57,718 nucleotides of DNA from an uncultured Clostridia bacterium (GCA_930990965.1 CAKNRQ010000009.1:1-57718); one strand, 5' to 3'; positions 16,994-25,925 are shown, counted from the stretch's first letter. Notes: a model not told the origin generated them from the letters alone. Numbers and translations are program-made.

Positions 16994-17022
16994 CCTATAA
17001 TGTATGGCTGTCCATACCTCAA
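16994..17022 (-). promoter_or_regulatory. Promoter of the aldo/keto reductase with a palindrome in the spacer
   Basis: TTGAGG (17017-17022), a 17-base spacer and TATAGG (16994-16999) on the minus strand. The spacer region holds the inverted repeat GTATGG-CTGT-CCATAC (17002-17017), a likely operator. No adjacent regulator gene is seen. Confidence 0.5.
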
Positions 17023-17033
17023 ATTAATGGCTG

Positions 17034-18014
17034 TCAGTCGTAGAGCATGGTGGAGTCGGAGAAGAGCAGCTTTACGCGGGTACCCTGGCCGGGGGTGGAC
17101 TCTATCTCCAGCCTGTGGCCGAGTTTTTCACATATGGTGCGGCAGAGATAGAGGCCGAGGCCGGTGGACTTTTTGTCCTCGTGGCCGTTGTAGCCGGTGT
17201 AGCCGCGCTCGCCGAGGCGGGGCAGGTCCTCCGCAGCTATGCCTATGCCGGTGTCCTCTATGACCAGGGCCTTGCCCTCGGCGTAAATGGAGATGCCGCC
17301 CGTGGAGGTGTATTTGAGGGAGTTGGAGAGAATCTGCTCTATCATGAAGGCGAGCCACTTTTCATCTGTGTAGACGGTCATGTGCGTCTCGCGGAAGTCA
17401 AGAGGCAGCTTCTTCATGATGAAGAGGCGCGCGTACTTGCGCAGGCAGGTGCGGACTATGCCGTCGAGGCTGCGCTTGCGCAGCACGAAGTCGCTGCCGC
17501 CGCCTTCGAGCTTTTGATACGAGAGTACCATTTCGACATACTGCTCCACGCGCAGCAATTCTGCGGATAGGGCGTTCCGGTCGGGGACCTCGGACTGCTG
17601 CAGCAGAAGCTGCATAGCGGAGATGGGCGTCTTGATCTGATGCGCCCACATGGCGTAGTAGTCGTTGGCGTCGCGCTTTTCGCCCTCGTAGACTGCTTCT
17701 ATGCGTGAGCGCTCGTCGGAGAGGACGTATATGAGTTCCTGATAGAGCTCTTCTATGCGGTCTTCCGGCGCGGGCAGGCCGTCGCTGCTCACGCATATTG
17801 AACGTTGCAGCGTTTCCAGCGTCCGGCAGCGGCGGCGGTATAGGTAGTAGCTGTAGCCCAGCAGTCCGGCGCCCAGGACGAAGCACAGCCCGCTGGCATA
17901 GAGTACAGCTTCGGTGGGCAGTTCGTAGAGAGAAAATACCAGGGCGAAGATCAGAGTGAACAGCGCAAGCGCTGAGAGCACCTTCCAGCGGCGCTTTACA
18001 TATGAGAAGAACAT
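17034..18014 (-). CDS. BceS-type intramembrane-sensing histidine kinase
   Basis: Sensor kinase of 326 residues. Two helices (about 13-30 and 36-58) are joined by a loop of only a few residues, so there is no external sensing domain; that is the intramembrane-sensing plan, in which the ABC transporter does the sensing. The phosphoacceptor is H125 in WAHQIKTPISAM, the standard BceS form. ATPase boxes are NSLKYTSTGG, EDTGIGI and STGLGLYL. It follows crcB by 12 bases and is separated from its likely regulator by four genes. Confidence 0.9.
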   Translation of the reverse strand: MFFSYVKRRWKVLSALALFTLIFALVFSLYELPTEAVLYASGLCFVLGAGLLGYSYYLYRRRCRTLETLQRSICVSSDGLPAPEDRIEELYQELIYVLSDERSRIEAVYEGEKRDANDYYAMWAHQIKTPISAMQLLLQQSEVPDRNALSAELLRVEQYVEMVLSYQKLEGGGSDFVLRKRSLDGIVRTCLRKYARLFIMKKLPLDFRETHMTVYTDEKWLAFMIEQILSNSLKYTSTGGISIYAEGKALVIEDTGIGIAAEDLPRLGERGYTGYNGHEDKKSTGLGLYLCRTICEKLGHRLEIESTPGQGTRVKLLFSDSTMLYD

Positions 18015-18026
18015 TTGTACACTCCC

Positions 18027-18392
18027 TTAACCTACGAGACGCTGTGCGGCGAAGACGGCAAGCACACACAATGTCAGGCTCAAAATCACGTACACCGCCG
18101 CGGATGTATACGACCCCGAGCGCAGGAGCGTGGACGTCTCGAGCGCGAAGGTGGAGAAGGTGGTGAAGCCTCCGCACAGCCCCACGCGGACGAAGAGTGC
18201 CAACCGGGGATTCAGTCCGGAGTGTTTCACGACGAGGGCGGCTATGAGGCCGATGGCGAAAGAACCTATGACGTTGATAATCAGTGTGTTTATCGGGAAA
18301 GCGCCGGCCTTGTCAATGGAGATGCGGCTTACAAAATAGCGCGCAACGGAGCCGATGAAGCCCCCGAGTCCCACGGCTAGGCAGTCGAGCAT
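18027..18392 (-). CDS. crcB: Fluoride ion channel CrcB/FluC
   Basis: Small dual-topology fluoride exporter of 121 residues and four helices. Family motifs are GGFIGSVARY, NVIGSFAIG and GLCGGFTTFSTF. ATG 18392 is chosen, with GAGGTG upstream; the longer frame to 18449 would run through a terminator hairpin. Only one copy is present, which suits a homodimer. No fluoride riboswitch was seen upstream. It is probably co-transcribed with the BceS-type kinase from the promoter at 18439-18467. Confidence 0.93.
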   Translation of the reverse strand: MLDCLAVGLGGFIGSVARYFVSRISIDKAGAFPINTLIINVIGSFAIGLIAALVVKHSGLNPRLALFVRVGLCGGFTTFSTFALETSTLLRSGSYTSAAVYVILSLTLCVLAVFAAQRLVG

Positions 18393-18404
18393 GGGTATCA
18401 CCTC

Positions 18405-18441
18405 AAAAAATATGTCCGGCGTACTGGCCGCCGGACATATT
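18405..18441 (-). terminator. Terminator of the UMF1 transporter gene
   Basis: A twelve-base perfect stem (18409-18420 with 18430-18441), nine-base loop, then six U residues on the minus strand. It lies only 12 bases ahead of the crcB start codon. Confidence 0.88.
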
Positions 18442-18467
18442 ATACACAATTTCCTGTCGCTTGTCAG
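18439..18467 (-). promoter_or_regulatory. crcB promoter overlapping the terminator
   Basis: CTGACA (18462-18467), 17 bases, TATAAT (18439-18444) on the minus strand. Its -10 box overlaps the upstream arm of the terminator, so RNA begun here lacks most of that arm and should escape termination. Confidence 0.7.
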
Positions 18468-18471
18468 GTGT

Positions 18472-19746
18472 TTATACCCTGGCGCTCTCCTTTTTGTCGG
18501 CTACGCGCAGCAGCACGAGGCCGAGGAAGAAGAATATGGCCATCAGGCCGACGGCGATGTTTATGGTGCCGCCCGCGAATTTCACGGCGGCGATGACGGC
18601 AGAGCCGATAAAGCTCGCGCCCTTGGAGAAGATGTCGTAGATGCCGAAGTATTCGCCGGAGTTTTCGGGCGGGATTATCTTCGTGAAGTAGCTGCGGCTA
18701 AGCGACTGGATAGAGCCCTGGAACATGCCGACACCGAAGGCCATGATGCCGAACTGCAACATAGTCCGGAGCGTGAAGGCGTAGAGGCACACGGCGAAAT
18801 AGCCGATGATGCAAACGCTCAGCAGCTTGACGGTGGAGTAGCGGCGGCTGAGCTTCGCAAAGACGAGGGAGAATATCCAGGCCACCACCTGCGTGGCCAG
18901 CAGCACCACGACCTGGCCCACGGTGTCGAGGCCGAGGTCGGTGCCAATGTTGATGCAGTTGTCTATGATGGTGCCGACGCCGTCTATGTACAGGAAGAAG
19001 GCGAGCAGGAACCAGCCGACCTTCTTGTCCTGCGTGGCGATGCGCTTTATCGTGCCGCCGAGCTTGACGAAGGCCGTGCGCACGGCGTGGGGCTTGGGCT
19101 CCGTATAATTGCGCTGCTTGTAGCGGCGCAGTAGCGGCAGCGTCACGATGAGCCACCAGACTGCCGTCACAGTGAAGCCGAGCAGCTTCGAGAGGAAGCC
19201 GGAGATCACGCCCAGCATGTCTGGGCCGAGGATGTAGAACACCAGCGCAACCAGGAAGGGGATGCAAGAGCCGATGTAGCCCCAGGCGTAACCGTAGCTG
19301 GACACCTCGTCCATGCGCTCCTCCGTCGTCACGTCGCCGAGCATGGAGTCGTAGAAGGTGAGCGAACATGAGTAGGCCACCTTCGAGATAATGAACACCA
19401 CGAGGAAGAGCACCCAGCCCGTTGCGAGGCCGTTTATGATGCAGCCGGCCACGCCTATGAACACGCTGGTGCGGAAGAAGATGAGCTTCATGTCCCGCCG
19501 GTCGCTCAGCGCGCCGCAGACGGGGCCCATCAGCGCGACGACGACCGTCACGAGCGAGACGCCGAGCGCCCAGGTGCCGGTGGCGGCGTCGCTGCTGAGC
19601 TGGCCGGGGGCGTCGCCAATCGCGAGGGATTTGAACCATATCGGTATCAGCGAACAGGCCAGCATCGTGAAGGCACTGTTGCCGACGTCGTAGAGCACCC
19701 ACGCCAGTTCGACAGGCGTGAGCTTTTCCTTTAGAGCTTTGAGCAT
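18472..19746 (-). CDS. MFS transporter, UMF1/Atg22-like
   Basis: Major facilitator of 424 residues with twelve helices. The opening WVLYDVGNSAFTMLACSLIP and the block QGSIQSLSRSYFTKIIPPE (near residue 350) are typical of the UMF1 family, related to the yeast Atg22 vacuolar amino-acid exporter. EYFGIYDIFSKGASFIGS is another family stretch. It lies 17 bases after the phospholipase C-like gene and is closed by a strong terminator. The bacterial substrate is unknown. Confidence 0.87.
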   Translation of the reverse strand: MLKALKEKLTPVELAWVLYDVGNSAFTMLACSLIPIWFKSLAIGDAPGQLSSDAATGTWALGVSLVTVVVALMGPVCGALSDRRDMKLIFFRTSVFIGVAGCIINGLATGWVLFLVVFIISKVAYSCSLTFYDSMLGDVTTEERMDEVSSYGYAWGYIGSCIPFLVALVFYILGPDMLGVISGFLSKLLGFTVTAVWWLIVTLPLLRRYKQRNYTEPKPHAVRTAFVKLGGTIKRIATQDKKVGWFLLAFFLYIDGVGTIIDNCINIGTDLGLDTVGQVVVLLATQVVAWIFSLVFAKLSRRYSTVKLLSVCIIGYFAVCLYAFTLRTMLQFGIMAFGVGMFQGSIQSLSRSYFTKIIPPENSGEYFGIYDIFSKGASFIGSAVIAAVKFAGGTINIAVGLMAIFFFLGLVLLRVADKKESARV

Positions 19747-19763
19747 GCTGATCCCCTCTCGTT

Positions 19764-20552
19764 TTACTCAAAATCGCGGCCAAACCGCGCGGACAGTTCC
19801 CCGCGTCCGTCCAAAAAGTCCACAAGGCTGCGCGCCATGTCCGGGTACTCCGTCAGAGCGCCGGCGTAGAGCCGGTCGAGCTCATCCATAGCGCTGCCGA
19901 GATTTGGCGGTATCTCGTCGTCGATGAAGATGTCGTCGAGGTGGCCGGGTATGTGCAGCGTGCGGAGCACGCCGCGCAGGGCGCGCTTCCGGCGTCCGTC
20001 CGGCGAATAGAGAAGGCGCATGACTGCCTCCTGCCCGCGCATCGCGGAGAGCACCTTCTTCTCCGGCAGGTCAAAAAAGCGCGCGACGACCCCGGCGTTT
20101 GCCGCCGTGGGCTCCAGCGCGGCGCCGCGCATGATGCGCGTGGGCGTAAGGCCGTCGCGGCGCATGAGATATGCGTCGTACACCGCCTCGAGCCTGTTGT
20201 GACTGACGCCCAGTTCCGGACCGGCGCTGTTCACATAGCCGTGGCAGGCGCTGTCTAGCGCGAAGTGCGTGAGAAAGCCGAGCAGGTAGGAGAGCATCAC
20301 GTCTCTGTCGTGATATGTCATCCAGCTCAGGCGGGCGCGGGCAAAGAACTCCCGCGCGCTGCGCCGGTGCAGCGCGCTGCCGTAGGCGGTGACGCGGTTT
20401 GGGCAGACGGGGTGGTAGTAGAAGAATATGTCGGGGCCGTGTGCGCCCGTGTCGTACAGGCCGCGGCGGCGCTCTGCGGCGGCGCGCCACTCGTCAGGCA
20501 GGGTTTCCAGGCAGTCAGAGCCGAAACGCTGGTGTGTGTAAGTGGTAGGCAT
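19764..20552 (-). CDS. Zinc-dependent phospholipase C-like protein
   Basis: Member of the zinc-dependent phospholipase C/S1-P1 nuclease-like fold (262 residues). Metal-binding motifs are the N-terminal TYTHQRFG, GPDIFFYY, and LGFLTHFALDSACHGYV (HFxxDxxxH), with a further His/Glu pair in SHNRLEAVYD. There is no signal peptide, so it is cytoplasmic, unlike the secreted toxins of this fold. It lies just before the UMF1 transporter gene and is probably co-transcribed with it. The true substrate is unknown. Confidence 0.85.
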   Translation of the reverse strand: MPTTYTHQRFGSDCLETLPDEWRAAAERRRGLYDTGAHGPDIFFYYHPVCPNRVTAYGSALHRRSAREFFARARLSWMTYHDRDVMLSYLLGFLTHFALDSACHGYVNSAGPELGVSHNRLEAVYDAYLMRRDGLTPTRIMRGAALEPTAANAGVVARFFDLPEKKVLSAMRGQEAVMRLLYSPDGRRKRALRGVLRTLHIPGHLDDIFIDDEIPPNLGSAMDELDRLYAGALTEYPDMARSLVDFLDGRGELSARFGRDFE

Positions 20553-20621
20553 GGCTTGTCCTCTCGAGATATTTCAAATTATTTTACTTTATCGGTGTTA
20601 AAATTACCAGCCCAATATTGT

Positions 20622-20654
20622 AAAAAGCGGAAGGGCCGTGAGGGCCCTCCCGCT
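20622..20654 (-). terminator. Terminator after the Bce-like response regulator
   Basis: Eleven-base arms 20627-20637 and 20643-20653 with a five-base loop. The one imperfect position is a G-U pair in minus-strand RNA. A U run follows (20625-20622). Confidence 0.85.
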
Positions 20655-20663
20655 GTACAAAAT

Positions 20664-21344
20664 TTACTCTTCGATTATATAGCCGAGTCCCTTGCGCGTC
20701 TTGATGAAGTCGCCGAGGCCGATGTTCTCGAGGCGGCGCCGCAGGCGCGTGACGTTGACGGTGAGCGTGTTCTCATCGACAAAGCTGTCCGTTTGCCAAA
20801 GACGCATCATGAGCTCGTCGCGGCTTACGACATGGCCGCACTTCTCCATGAGCGATTGGAGAATCTTGAGCTCATTTTTCGTCAGCTCAAGCCGCTCGCC
20901 GGAGTATTCGAGCGCACCGGAGTTCAAGTCCAGGACCGCGCCGTGCGCCGAGAGGCGGTTGGCGTCCGGGTTGGCGAAGTCGTACGTGCGGCGCAGCAGG
21001 GCCGGAACCTTGGCCGTCAGGACGCCGAGGTCGAAGGGCTTGGCGATGAAGTCGTCCGCGCCCATGTTCACGGCCATGACGATGTTCATGTTGTCCGAGG
21101 CGCTGGAGATGAAGATGACCGGGACCTTGGAGCGGCGGCGTATCTCGCTGCACCAGTGGAAGCCGTTGAAATACGGCAGGCCGATATCCAGCAGCACGAG
21201 CTGGGGGTCGAAGTCCTCAAAGTCCGGCATGATGTCCGCGTAATTAGTTGCGCGGCGTACTTCGCAGCCCCAGGAGCTTATATGGCTGGCTACGGCTCCG
21301 GCGATGACGTCGTCGTCCTCTACAAGGAGGATACGGTAGTTCAT
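20664..21344 (-). CDS. BceR-like response regulator (OmpR family)
   Basis: Two-domain regulator of 226 residues. The receiver domain has the acidic pair in VEDDD, phosphoacceptor D53 (LLDIGLP), and Lys in IAKPFD. The C-terminal winged helix has the form common to BceR/VirR/GraR (DENTLTVNVTRLRRRLE, KTRKGLGYIIEE). The start codon lies just past the glyA stop, so it is coupled to or read through from glyA. Its partner kinase is at 17034 and its target box upstream of 14443; both assignments are inferred from family type and the operator. Confidence 0.88.
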   Translation of the reverse strand: MNYRILLVEDDDVIAGAVASHISSWGCEVRRATNYADIMPDFEDFDPQLVLLDIGLPYFNGFHWCSEIRRRSKVPVIFISSASDNMNIVMAVNMGADDFIAKPFDLGVLTAKVPALLRRTYDFANPDANRLSAHGAVLDLNSGALEYSGERLELTKNELKILQSLMEKCGHVVSRDELMMRLWQTDSFVDENTLTVNVTRLRRRLENIGLGDFIKTRKGLGYIIEE

Positions 21345-21345
21345 C

Positions 21346-22590
21346 TCATATCACGCCCGGGTAGAGCGGGAAGCGCTCGCACAGGCTCATGACCTCTTCG
21401 CGCACGGCGGGGACGGCGTCCTCGCCCTCGCGGATGAGGCGCAGTATGAGCTCGCCGATCTGGCGCATCTCGGGCTCCTTCATGCCGCGGGTGGTGGCGG
21501 CCGGGGAGCCGAAGCGCACGCCGCTTGCAAGGTGAGGCGGCTGGGTGTCGAAGGGGATGGCGTTCTTGTTGGCGGTGATGTGGGCGCGGTCCAGCCGCTC
21601 CTGCACGTCACGGCCGGTCACGCCGAGGCTCATGACGTCGGCGAGCAGCAGGTGATTATCCGTGCCGCCGGAGACCAGGCGCATGCCGCCGGCCTTGAGC
21701 ATTTCGGCGAGCGCGGCGGCGTTCTTGACGACCTGCTTCTGGTACTCCACAAACGCGGGCTGCATGGCCTCTTTAAAGCAGACGGCCTTGCCGGCAATCA
21801 CATGCATGAGCGGGCCGCCCTGGCTGCCGGGAAAGACTGCAGAGTCTATCTTCTTGGCCAATTCCTCTTTGCAGAGGATGATTGCGCCGCGCGGGCCGCG
21901 CAGGGTCTTGTGCGTAGTGGTGGTTACGACGTCGGCATACGGCACGGGCGAGGGGTGTACGCCCGCGGCCACCAGGCCGCCAATGTGGGCCATGTCCACG
22001 AACATGTACGCGCCGACCTCGTCGCAGATTTCGCGGATGCGCTTCCAATCTATAATGCGCGAATAGGCGCTCGCGCCGGAGATTATCATTTTGGGCTGCA
22101 GCTCGATGGCCATGCGGCGCATCTCGTCGTAGTCTATCAGCTCAGTCTCGCGGTCGACGCCGTAGCCGTGGACCTCGAAATACTTGCCGGTGATGCTGGC
22201 CTTGGAGCCGTGGGTGAGGTGGCCGCCGCAGTTGAGGTCCATGCCCATTAGCACGTCGCCGGGTTTGGCCAGTGCGAGATAGACGGCCATGTTGGCCTGG
22301 CTGCCGGCGTGCGGCTGCACGTTTGCGTGGTCGGCGCCGAAGAGCTGGCAGGCTCTCTGGCGGGCAATTTCTTCCACGACGTCCACGTGTTCGCAGCCGC
22401 CGTAAAAGCGCTTGCCGGGATAGCCCTCGGCGTACTTGTTTGTAAGGTGGCTGCCCACGGCCTCCATTACCGCAGGCGACGTGAAGTTCTCGCTGGCTAT
22501 CAGCTCTATATGGTCGCGCTGGCGGCAGAGCTCCTGCTCCATTGCGCCGAAAATCTCCTCATCTTCAAGACGAAGGTGTGCAAAATCCAT
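21346..22590 (-). CDS. glyA: Serine hydroxymethyltransferase
   Basis: PLP enzyme that converts serine and tetrahydrofolate to glycine and methylene-tetrahydrofolate. Family motifs over 414 residues: [49 protein letters not shown], and the PLP-lysine block [12 protein letters not shown]. The length is normal. A promoter (TTGCCT-17-TATAAT) lies 60 bases upstream. Unusually, a Bce-type response regulator gene follows with no gap. Confidence 0.97.
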   Translation of the reverse strand: MDFAHLRLEDEEIFGAMEQELCRQRDHIELIASENFTSPAVMEAVGSHLTNKYAEGYPGKRFYGGCEHVDVVEEIARQRACQLFGADHANVQPHAGSQANMAVYLALAKPGDVLMGMDLNCGGHLTHGSKASITGKYFEVHGYGVDRETELIDYDEMRRMAIELQPKMIISGASAYSRIIDWKRIREICDEVGAYMFVDMAHIGGLVAAGVHPSPVPYADVVTTTTHKTLRGPRGAIILCKEELAKKIDSAVFPGSQGGPLMHVIAGKAVCFKEAMQPAFVEYQKQVVKNAAALAEMLKAGGMRLVSGGTDNHLLLADVMSLGVTGRDVQERLDRAHITANKNAIPFDTQPPHLASGVRFGSPAATTRGMKEPEMRQIGELILRLIREGEDAVPAVREEVMSLCERFPLYPGVI

Positions 22591-22649
22591 TGTCCTATCC
22601 CCCAGATTTTTATTTTTCTCTCAAAACGGCATAAGCCTTATGTAAGGGC

Positions 22650-22678
22650 ATTATAACATTTGCCAGGGTTTTAGGCAA
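22650..22678 (-). promoter_or_regulatory. glyA promoter
   Basis: TTGCCT (22673-22678), 17-base spacer, TATAAT (22650-22655) on the minus strand. The leader is about 50 bases. Confidence 0.75.
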
Positions 22679-22763
22679 ACACAATAAAAGCCCATAAAGA
22701 GGCACGTGTTTGTGAGATGTGTACAAATGCACGCGGTATAAAGACTTGACAGAGGCGTCGGAG

Positions 22764-22792
22764 CTTGATTTGACGCCTGCGTATAGTATAAT
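22764..22792 (+). promoter_or_regulatory. Promoter of the esterase gene
   Basis: CTTGAT, 17 bases, TATAAT at 22787-22792. An inverted repeat AGGCGTC/GACGCCT (22752-22778) overlaps the -35 side and may be an operator. An in-frame ATG (22799) lies six bases past the -10 box. Confidence 0.6.
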
Positions 22793-22834
22793 CAGTATAT
22801 GACATTAAACCAGTGCCGGAGGGGTGTTTTTGCT

Positions 22835-23509
22835 GTGGATTCATTTGAAATTGGCGGGCGCAAGGCAGAGGTGTTCCCGGCTGCGGCCGGCGGGCGTCCG
22901 GTTATATATTTGAATACGCACGAGGGCGCCGGGGCGGCGGTGCTGTCCGAGCTCGGGAGGCTTGGCGCTCCGGAGTGCTCGCTTGTGGCTGTGAGCGGGT
23001 TGGACTGGGACTCGGATATGACGCCCTGGCGCTGCCCGCCCGTCTTTAAGGGTGGAACTGACTTCGGGGGTGACGGCGCGGAATATCTCGAACTGCTGCT
23101 GGGGGAGATAGTGCCGCGGGCCGAGGGCCTGATGCCGGGAGAGATAAGCTGGCGTGGGGTTGCTGGTTACTCGCTTGGAGGGCTCTTTGCGTTCTGGGCG
23201 CTCTACAATACGGGATTGTTTTCGCGCGCGGCAAGCGTGTCGGGTTCGCTGTGGTTCCCGGGGATGGTGGAGTTCGTGCGTACGCACGAGCTGGCTCCGG
23301 GCGTGGAGCGGGTCTACTTCTCGCTCGGCGACAGGGAGGCGCATGTGCGCAACCGGTACATGAGGAGCGTGGAGGACAACACGCGCGAGATAGAGGGCTA
23401 TCTGGCCCGGAAGGGAATCAAAACGGCCTTTGAGCTGAATCCGGGGAACCACTTTGCCGAACCGGATGCGCGCTGCGCCAGAGGCATTGCCTGGCTGCTG
23501 AGAGAATAG
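22835..23509 (+). CDS. Alpha/beta-hydrolase, esterase D/enterochelin-esterase type
   Basis: Serine hydrolase with nucleophile elbow GYSLGGLF and the family flank SRAASVSGSLWFPG; GNHFAEP carries the catalytic histidine. GTG 22835 is preferred as the start because GGAGGGG lies nine bases upstream, giving 224 residues; the in-frame ATG at 22799 could be used on a leaderless transcript. There is no signal peptide. It resembles the putative-esterase family that includes Fes/IroD, and the iron-uptake operon follows, but a siderophore role is inference only. Confidence 0.8.
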   Translation: MDSFEIGGRKAEVFPAAAGGRPVIYLNTHEGAGAAVLSELGRLGAPECSLVAVSGLDWDSDMTPWRCPPVFKGGTDFGGDGAEYLELLLGEIVPRAEGLMPGEISWRGVAGYSLGGLFAFWALYNTGLFSRAASVSGSLWFPGMVEFVRTHELAPGVERVYFSLGDREAHVRNRYMRSVEDNTREIEGYLARKGIKTAFELNPGNHFAEPDARCARGIAWLLRE

Positions 23510-23572
23510 CGATGCGTGGGTTACAAAAGATTTGGAATTATGTAAACTCAAAATCTACATAGGAATATGCCG

Positions 23573-23612
23573 AAATCAGCCGGAGGTGGATTGACTATGC
23601 CGGCTGATTTTT
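23573..23612 (+). terminator. Terminator of the esterase gene
   Basis: Eleven-base perfect arms (AAATCAGCCGG and its complement, 23573-23583 and 23600-23610), a 16-base loop and a T run. Confidence 0.8.
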
Positions 23613-23619
23613 ATATTAT
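23591..23619 (+). promoter_or_regulatory. feo promoter nested in the preceding terminator
   Basis: TTGACT (23591-23596) lies in the terminator loop; 17 bases later comes TATTAT (23614-23619). A small hairpin CCGGGA/TCCCGG (23627-23643) ends just before the feoA ribosome site. No clear metal-regulator box was recognised. Confidence 0.6.
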
Positions 23620-23659
23620 TATGTAGCCGGGACGTTTTCCCGGCCGGAGGTATTTATAT

Positions 23660-23896
23660 ATGTTTTTAAAGGATATACAGATAGGGCAAAGCTGTGTGGT
23701 TGAGAGCCTGAATCTGCCCTTTGAGCTCGAGCGCAGGCTTGAGGCCCTGGGTATGACGACGGGGACGACGATCAGCGTGCTGAACCGGAAGGGCAAGGGC
23801 ATAATGATTATCAAGCTGCGAGGGACACGCTTCGCGCTGGGCTACAACATCACGCAGAACATCAGGGTGAGGGAGGTGAAGGGCGATGAGCAGTGA
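23660..23896 (+). CDS. feoA: Ferrous iron transport protein A
   Basis: Small SH3-like cytoplasmic partner of FeoB (78 residues). The family pattern is present: C-terminal RGTRFALGYNITQNIRV and a central ALGMTTGTTISVL. GGAGG precedes ATG 23660, and its end overlaps feoB by 11 bases. It leads the feoA-feoB-Cys-rich operon for Fe(II) uptake, expected under anaerobic conditions. Confidence 0.95.
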   Translation: MFLKDIQIGQSCVVESLNLPFELERRLEALGMTTGTTISVLNRKGKGIMIIKLRGTRFALGYNITQNIRVREVKGDEQ

Positions 23897-25925
23897 GATG
23901 ACGATCGGCTTTATCGGCAATCCCAACTGCGGCAAGACCACGCTCTTCAACGCCTACACCGGCGCCAACCTGAAGGTGGCCAACTGGCCCGGCGTCACGG
24001 TTGAGAAAGTGGAGGGACAGATACACTTCCACGACATGGACATACACCTCGTGGACCTCCCGGGCACCTATTCGCTCACAAGCTACACGATGGAGGAGAC
24101 GGTGTCGAGGAACTTCATCCTCTCGGACGAGGTGGATGTGATAATAAACGTTGTGGACGCGAGCGCGCTCGAGCGCAGCCTGTACCTCACCTTGCAGCTC
24201 CTGGAGTTGGGCAAGCCCGTGGTTATGGCGCTGAACATGATGGACATTGTGGAGAAGCGCGGCATGGAGATAGATATGCACCGCTTCCCGGAGATGCTGG
24301 GCATACCCATTGTGCCGGTGTCGGCGCGCAAGAGGCGCGGGCTTGACATACTTATGCACGCTGCCCTGCACCACAAGGGTCAGACTACGCCGGACAGGCT
24401 TATACACGACCACAGCGAGATAACTCACCACGAACACGACCACCACAGTGAGTTCGCCATGGTCTACTCGGACAAGATAGAGGACAAGATAGACCAGATA
24501 ATACCCGAGCTCATGCGGCGCTATCCGGATTTGAAGAACTACCGCTGGTACGCGCTCAAGCTGCTGGAAAGTGACAAGGAGATCTGCGAGAAGTATCCGG
24601 TGAACCTGCCGAATGTGCTCGACCGCAGCTACGAGTCGGACATAATCAATCAGAAGTACGACTTCATCGGCGAGGTCATCAGCGAGGTGCTGATGCACAA
24701 GCAGAGGCAAGATGTGTTGACGGAGAAGGCAGACGCCGTGCTGACCAGCAAGATCTGGGGTATCCCGGTGTTCCTGGGCATTATGGCCGTGATTTTCCTG
24801 CTCACGTTTACGGTCGGCGACTGGCTTAAAGGCTGGTTGGAGCTGGGCATAGACTGGCTCAGTGGCGCTGTGACGAACGGCCTGGCGGCCGTGAACGCCA
24901 GCGGCATGATAACTTCACTTGTTGTAGACGGTGTCATTGCGGGCGTGGGTACGGTCGTGACCTTCCTGCCGAACATACTCATACTCTTCCTCTGCCTGGC
25001 GCTGTTGGAGGACAGCGGATACATGGCGCGCGTGGCCTATGTTATGGAGGGAGTTATGAGCCACCTCGGCCTCTCCGGCAGGGCCTTTATTCCCATGCTG
25101 CTCGGCTTCGGCTGCACGGTGCCGGCCATAATGGCTTCCAGGGCGCTCGAGAACAAGCGCGACCGCTACAAGGTCATGCTGGTCACGCCCTTCATGAGCT
25201 GCAACGCGAGGCTCACCATATACATACTCTTCGCGGAGATGTTTTTCGGAGACAACGCCATGATTGTGGCCTACTCTATGTATCTCATAGGTATCATCGT
25301 GGCCATAATAGTTTCGGCCATTATCCACCTCCTGGACAGGAAAAAGAGCGTAAACTACCTTATGATAGAGCTGCCCGAGTACAAGCTGCCGGACTCCCGA
25401 ACCGTGGCCATCTACGTCTGGGAGAAGGTAAAGGACTACCTCGGCAAGGCGGGTACGACGATATTCGTCGCAACGCTCATAATCTGGGTGCTGCTGAACT
25501 TCGGCGTACACGGCTATGCTACGGATATGTCGGAGAGCTTCGGAGCTGTGATAGGCCGCGTTATCACGCCGTTCTTTGTGCCGATCGGACTGGGATTCTG
25601 GCAGATTGCCGTGGCGCTTATCGCCGGTATCTCGGCCAAGGAGGTTGTCGTCTCGAGCTGCGCGGTGCTCTTCGGCATAGTGAACGCCTCCTCGCCCGAG
25701 GGTATGACCGAGTTCTCGGCCGCGCTCAGCTCTATCGGCTTCGGCAGCCTCAACGCGCTGTGCCTCATGGTGTTCTGCCTGCTGTACATACCCTGCACGG
25801 CGACGCTCGCCACCATAAGGCGCGAGTCGAGCACGAAGTACATGCTTGTTACGGCGGCTTTCCAGCTCGGCGTGGCATGGCTTGTGACCTTCGCCGTGTA
25901 CCAGATAGGAGGTCTGCTGTTTTGA
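23886..25925 (+). CDS. feoB: Ferrous iron transporter B
   Basis: GTP-dependent Fe(II) permease of 679 residues. The N-terminal G domain has G1 GNPNCGKT (11-18), G3 VDLPGTYSL and G4 ALNMMDIV, followed by a His-rich linker (HDHSEITHHEHDHHSE) and then the membrane part with the two Gate motifs (LGFGCTVPAIMASRAL and LIAGISAKEVVVSS). The linker histidines (about residue 177 on) could bind metal. Length and order are standard for clostridia. Confidence 0.97.
   Translation: MSSEMTIGFIGNPNCGKTTLFNAYTGANLKVANWPGVTVEKVEGQIHFHDMDIHLVDLPGTYSLTSYTMEETVSRNFILSDEVDVIINVVDASALERSLYLTLQLLELGKPVVMALNMMDIVEKRGMEIDMHRFPEMLGIPIVPVSARKRRGLDILMHAALHHKGQTTPDRLIHDHSEITHHEHDHHSEFAMVYSDKIEDKIDQIIPELMRRYPDLKNYRWYALKLLESDKEICEKYPVNLPNVLDRSYESDIINQKYDFIGEVISEVLMHKQRQDVLTEKADAVLTSKIWGIPVFLGIMAVIFLLTFTVGDWLKGWLELGIDWLSGAVTNGLAAVNASGMITSLVVDGVIAGVGTVVTFLPNILILFLCLALLEDSGYMARVAYVMEGVMSHLGLSGRAFIPMLLGFGCTVPAIMASRALENKRDRYKVMLVTPFMSCNARLTIYILFAEMFFGDNAMIVAYSMYLIGIIVAIIVSAIIHLLDRKKSVNYLMIELPEYKLPDSRTVAIYVWEKVKDYLGKAGTTIFVATLIIWVLLNFGVHGYATDMSESFGAVIGRVITPFFVPIGLGFWQIAVALIAGISAKEVVVSSCAVLFGIVNASSPEGMTEFSAALSSIGFGSLNALCLMVFCLLYIPCTATLATIRRESSTKYMLVTAAFQLGVAWLVTFAVYQIGGLLF

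Noticed and set aside
18393-18470. Fluoride riboswitch upstream of crcB
   Set aside because: The characteristic conserved segments were not seen; the structure here is a plain terminator hairpin overlapping a promoter.
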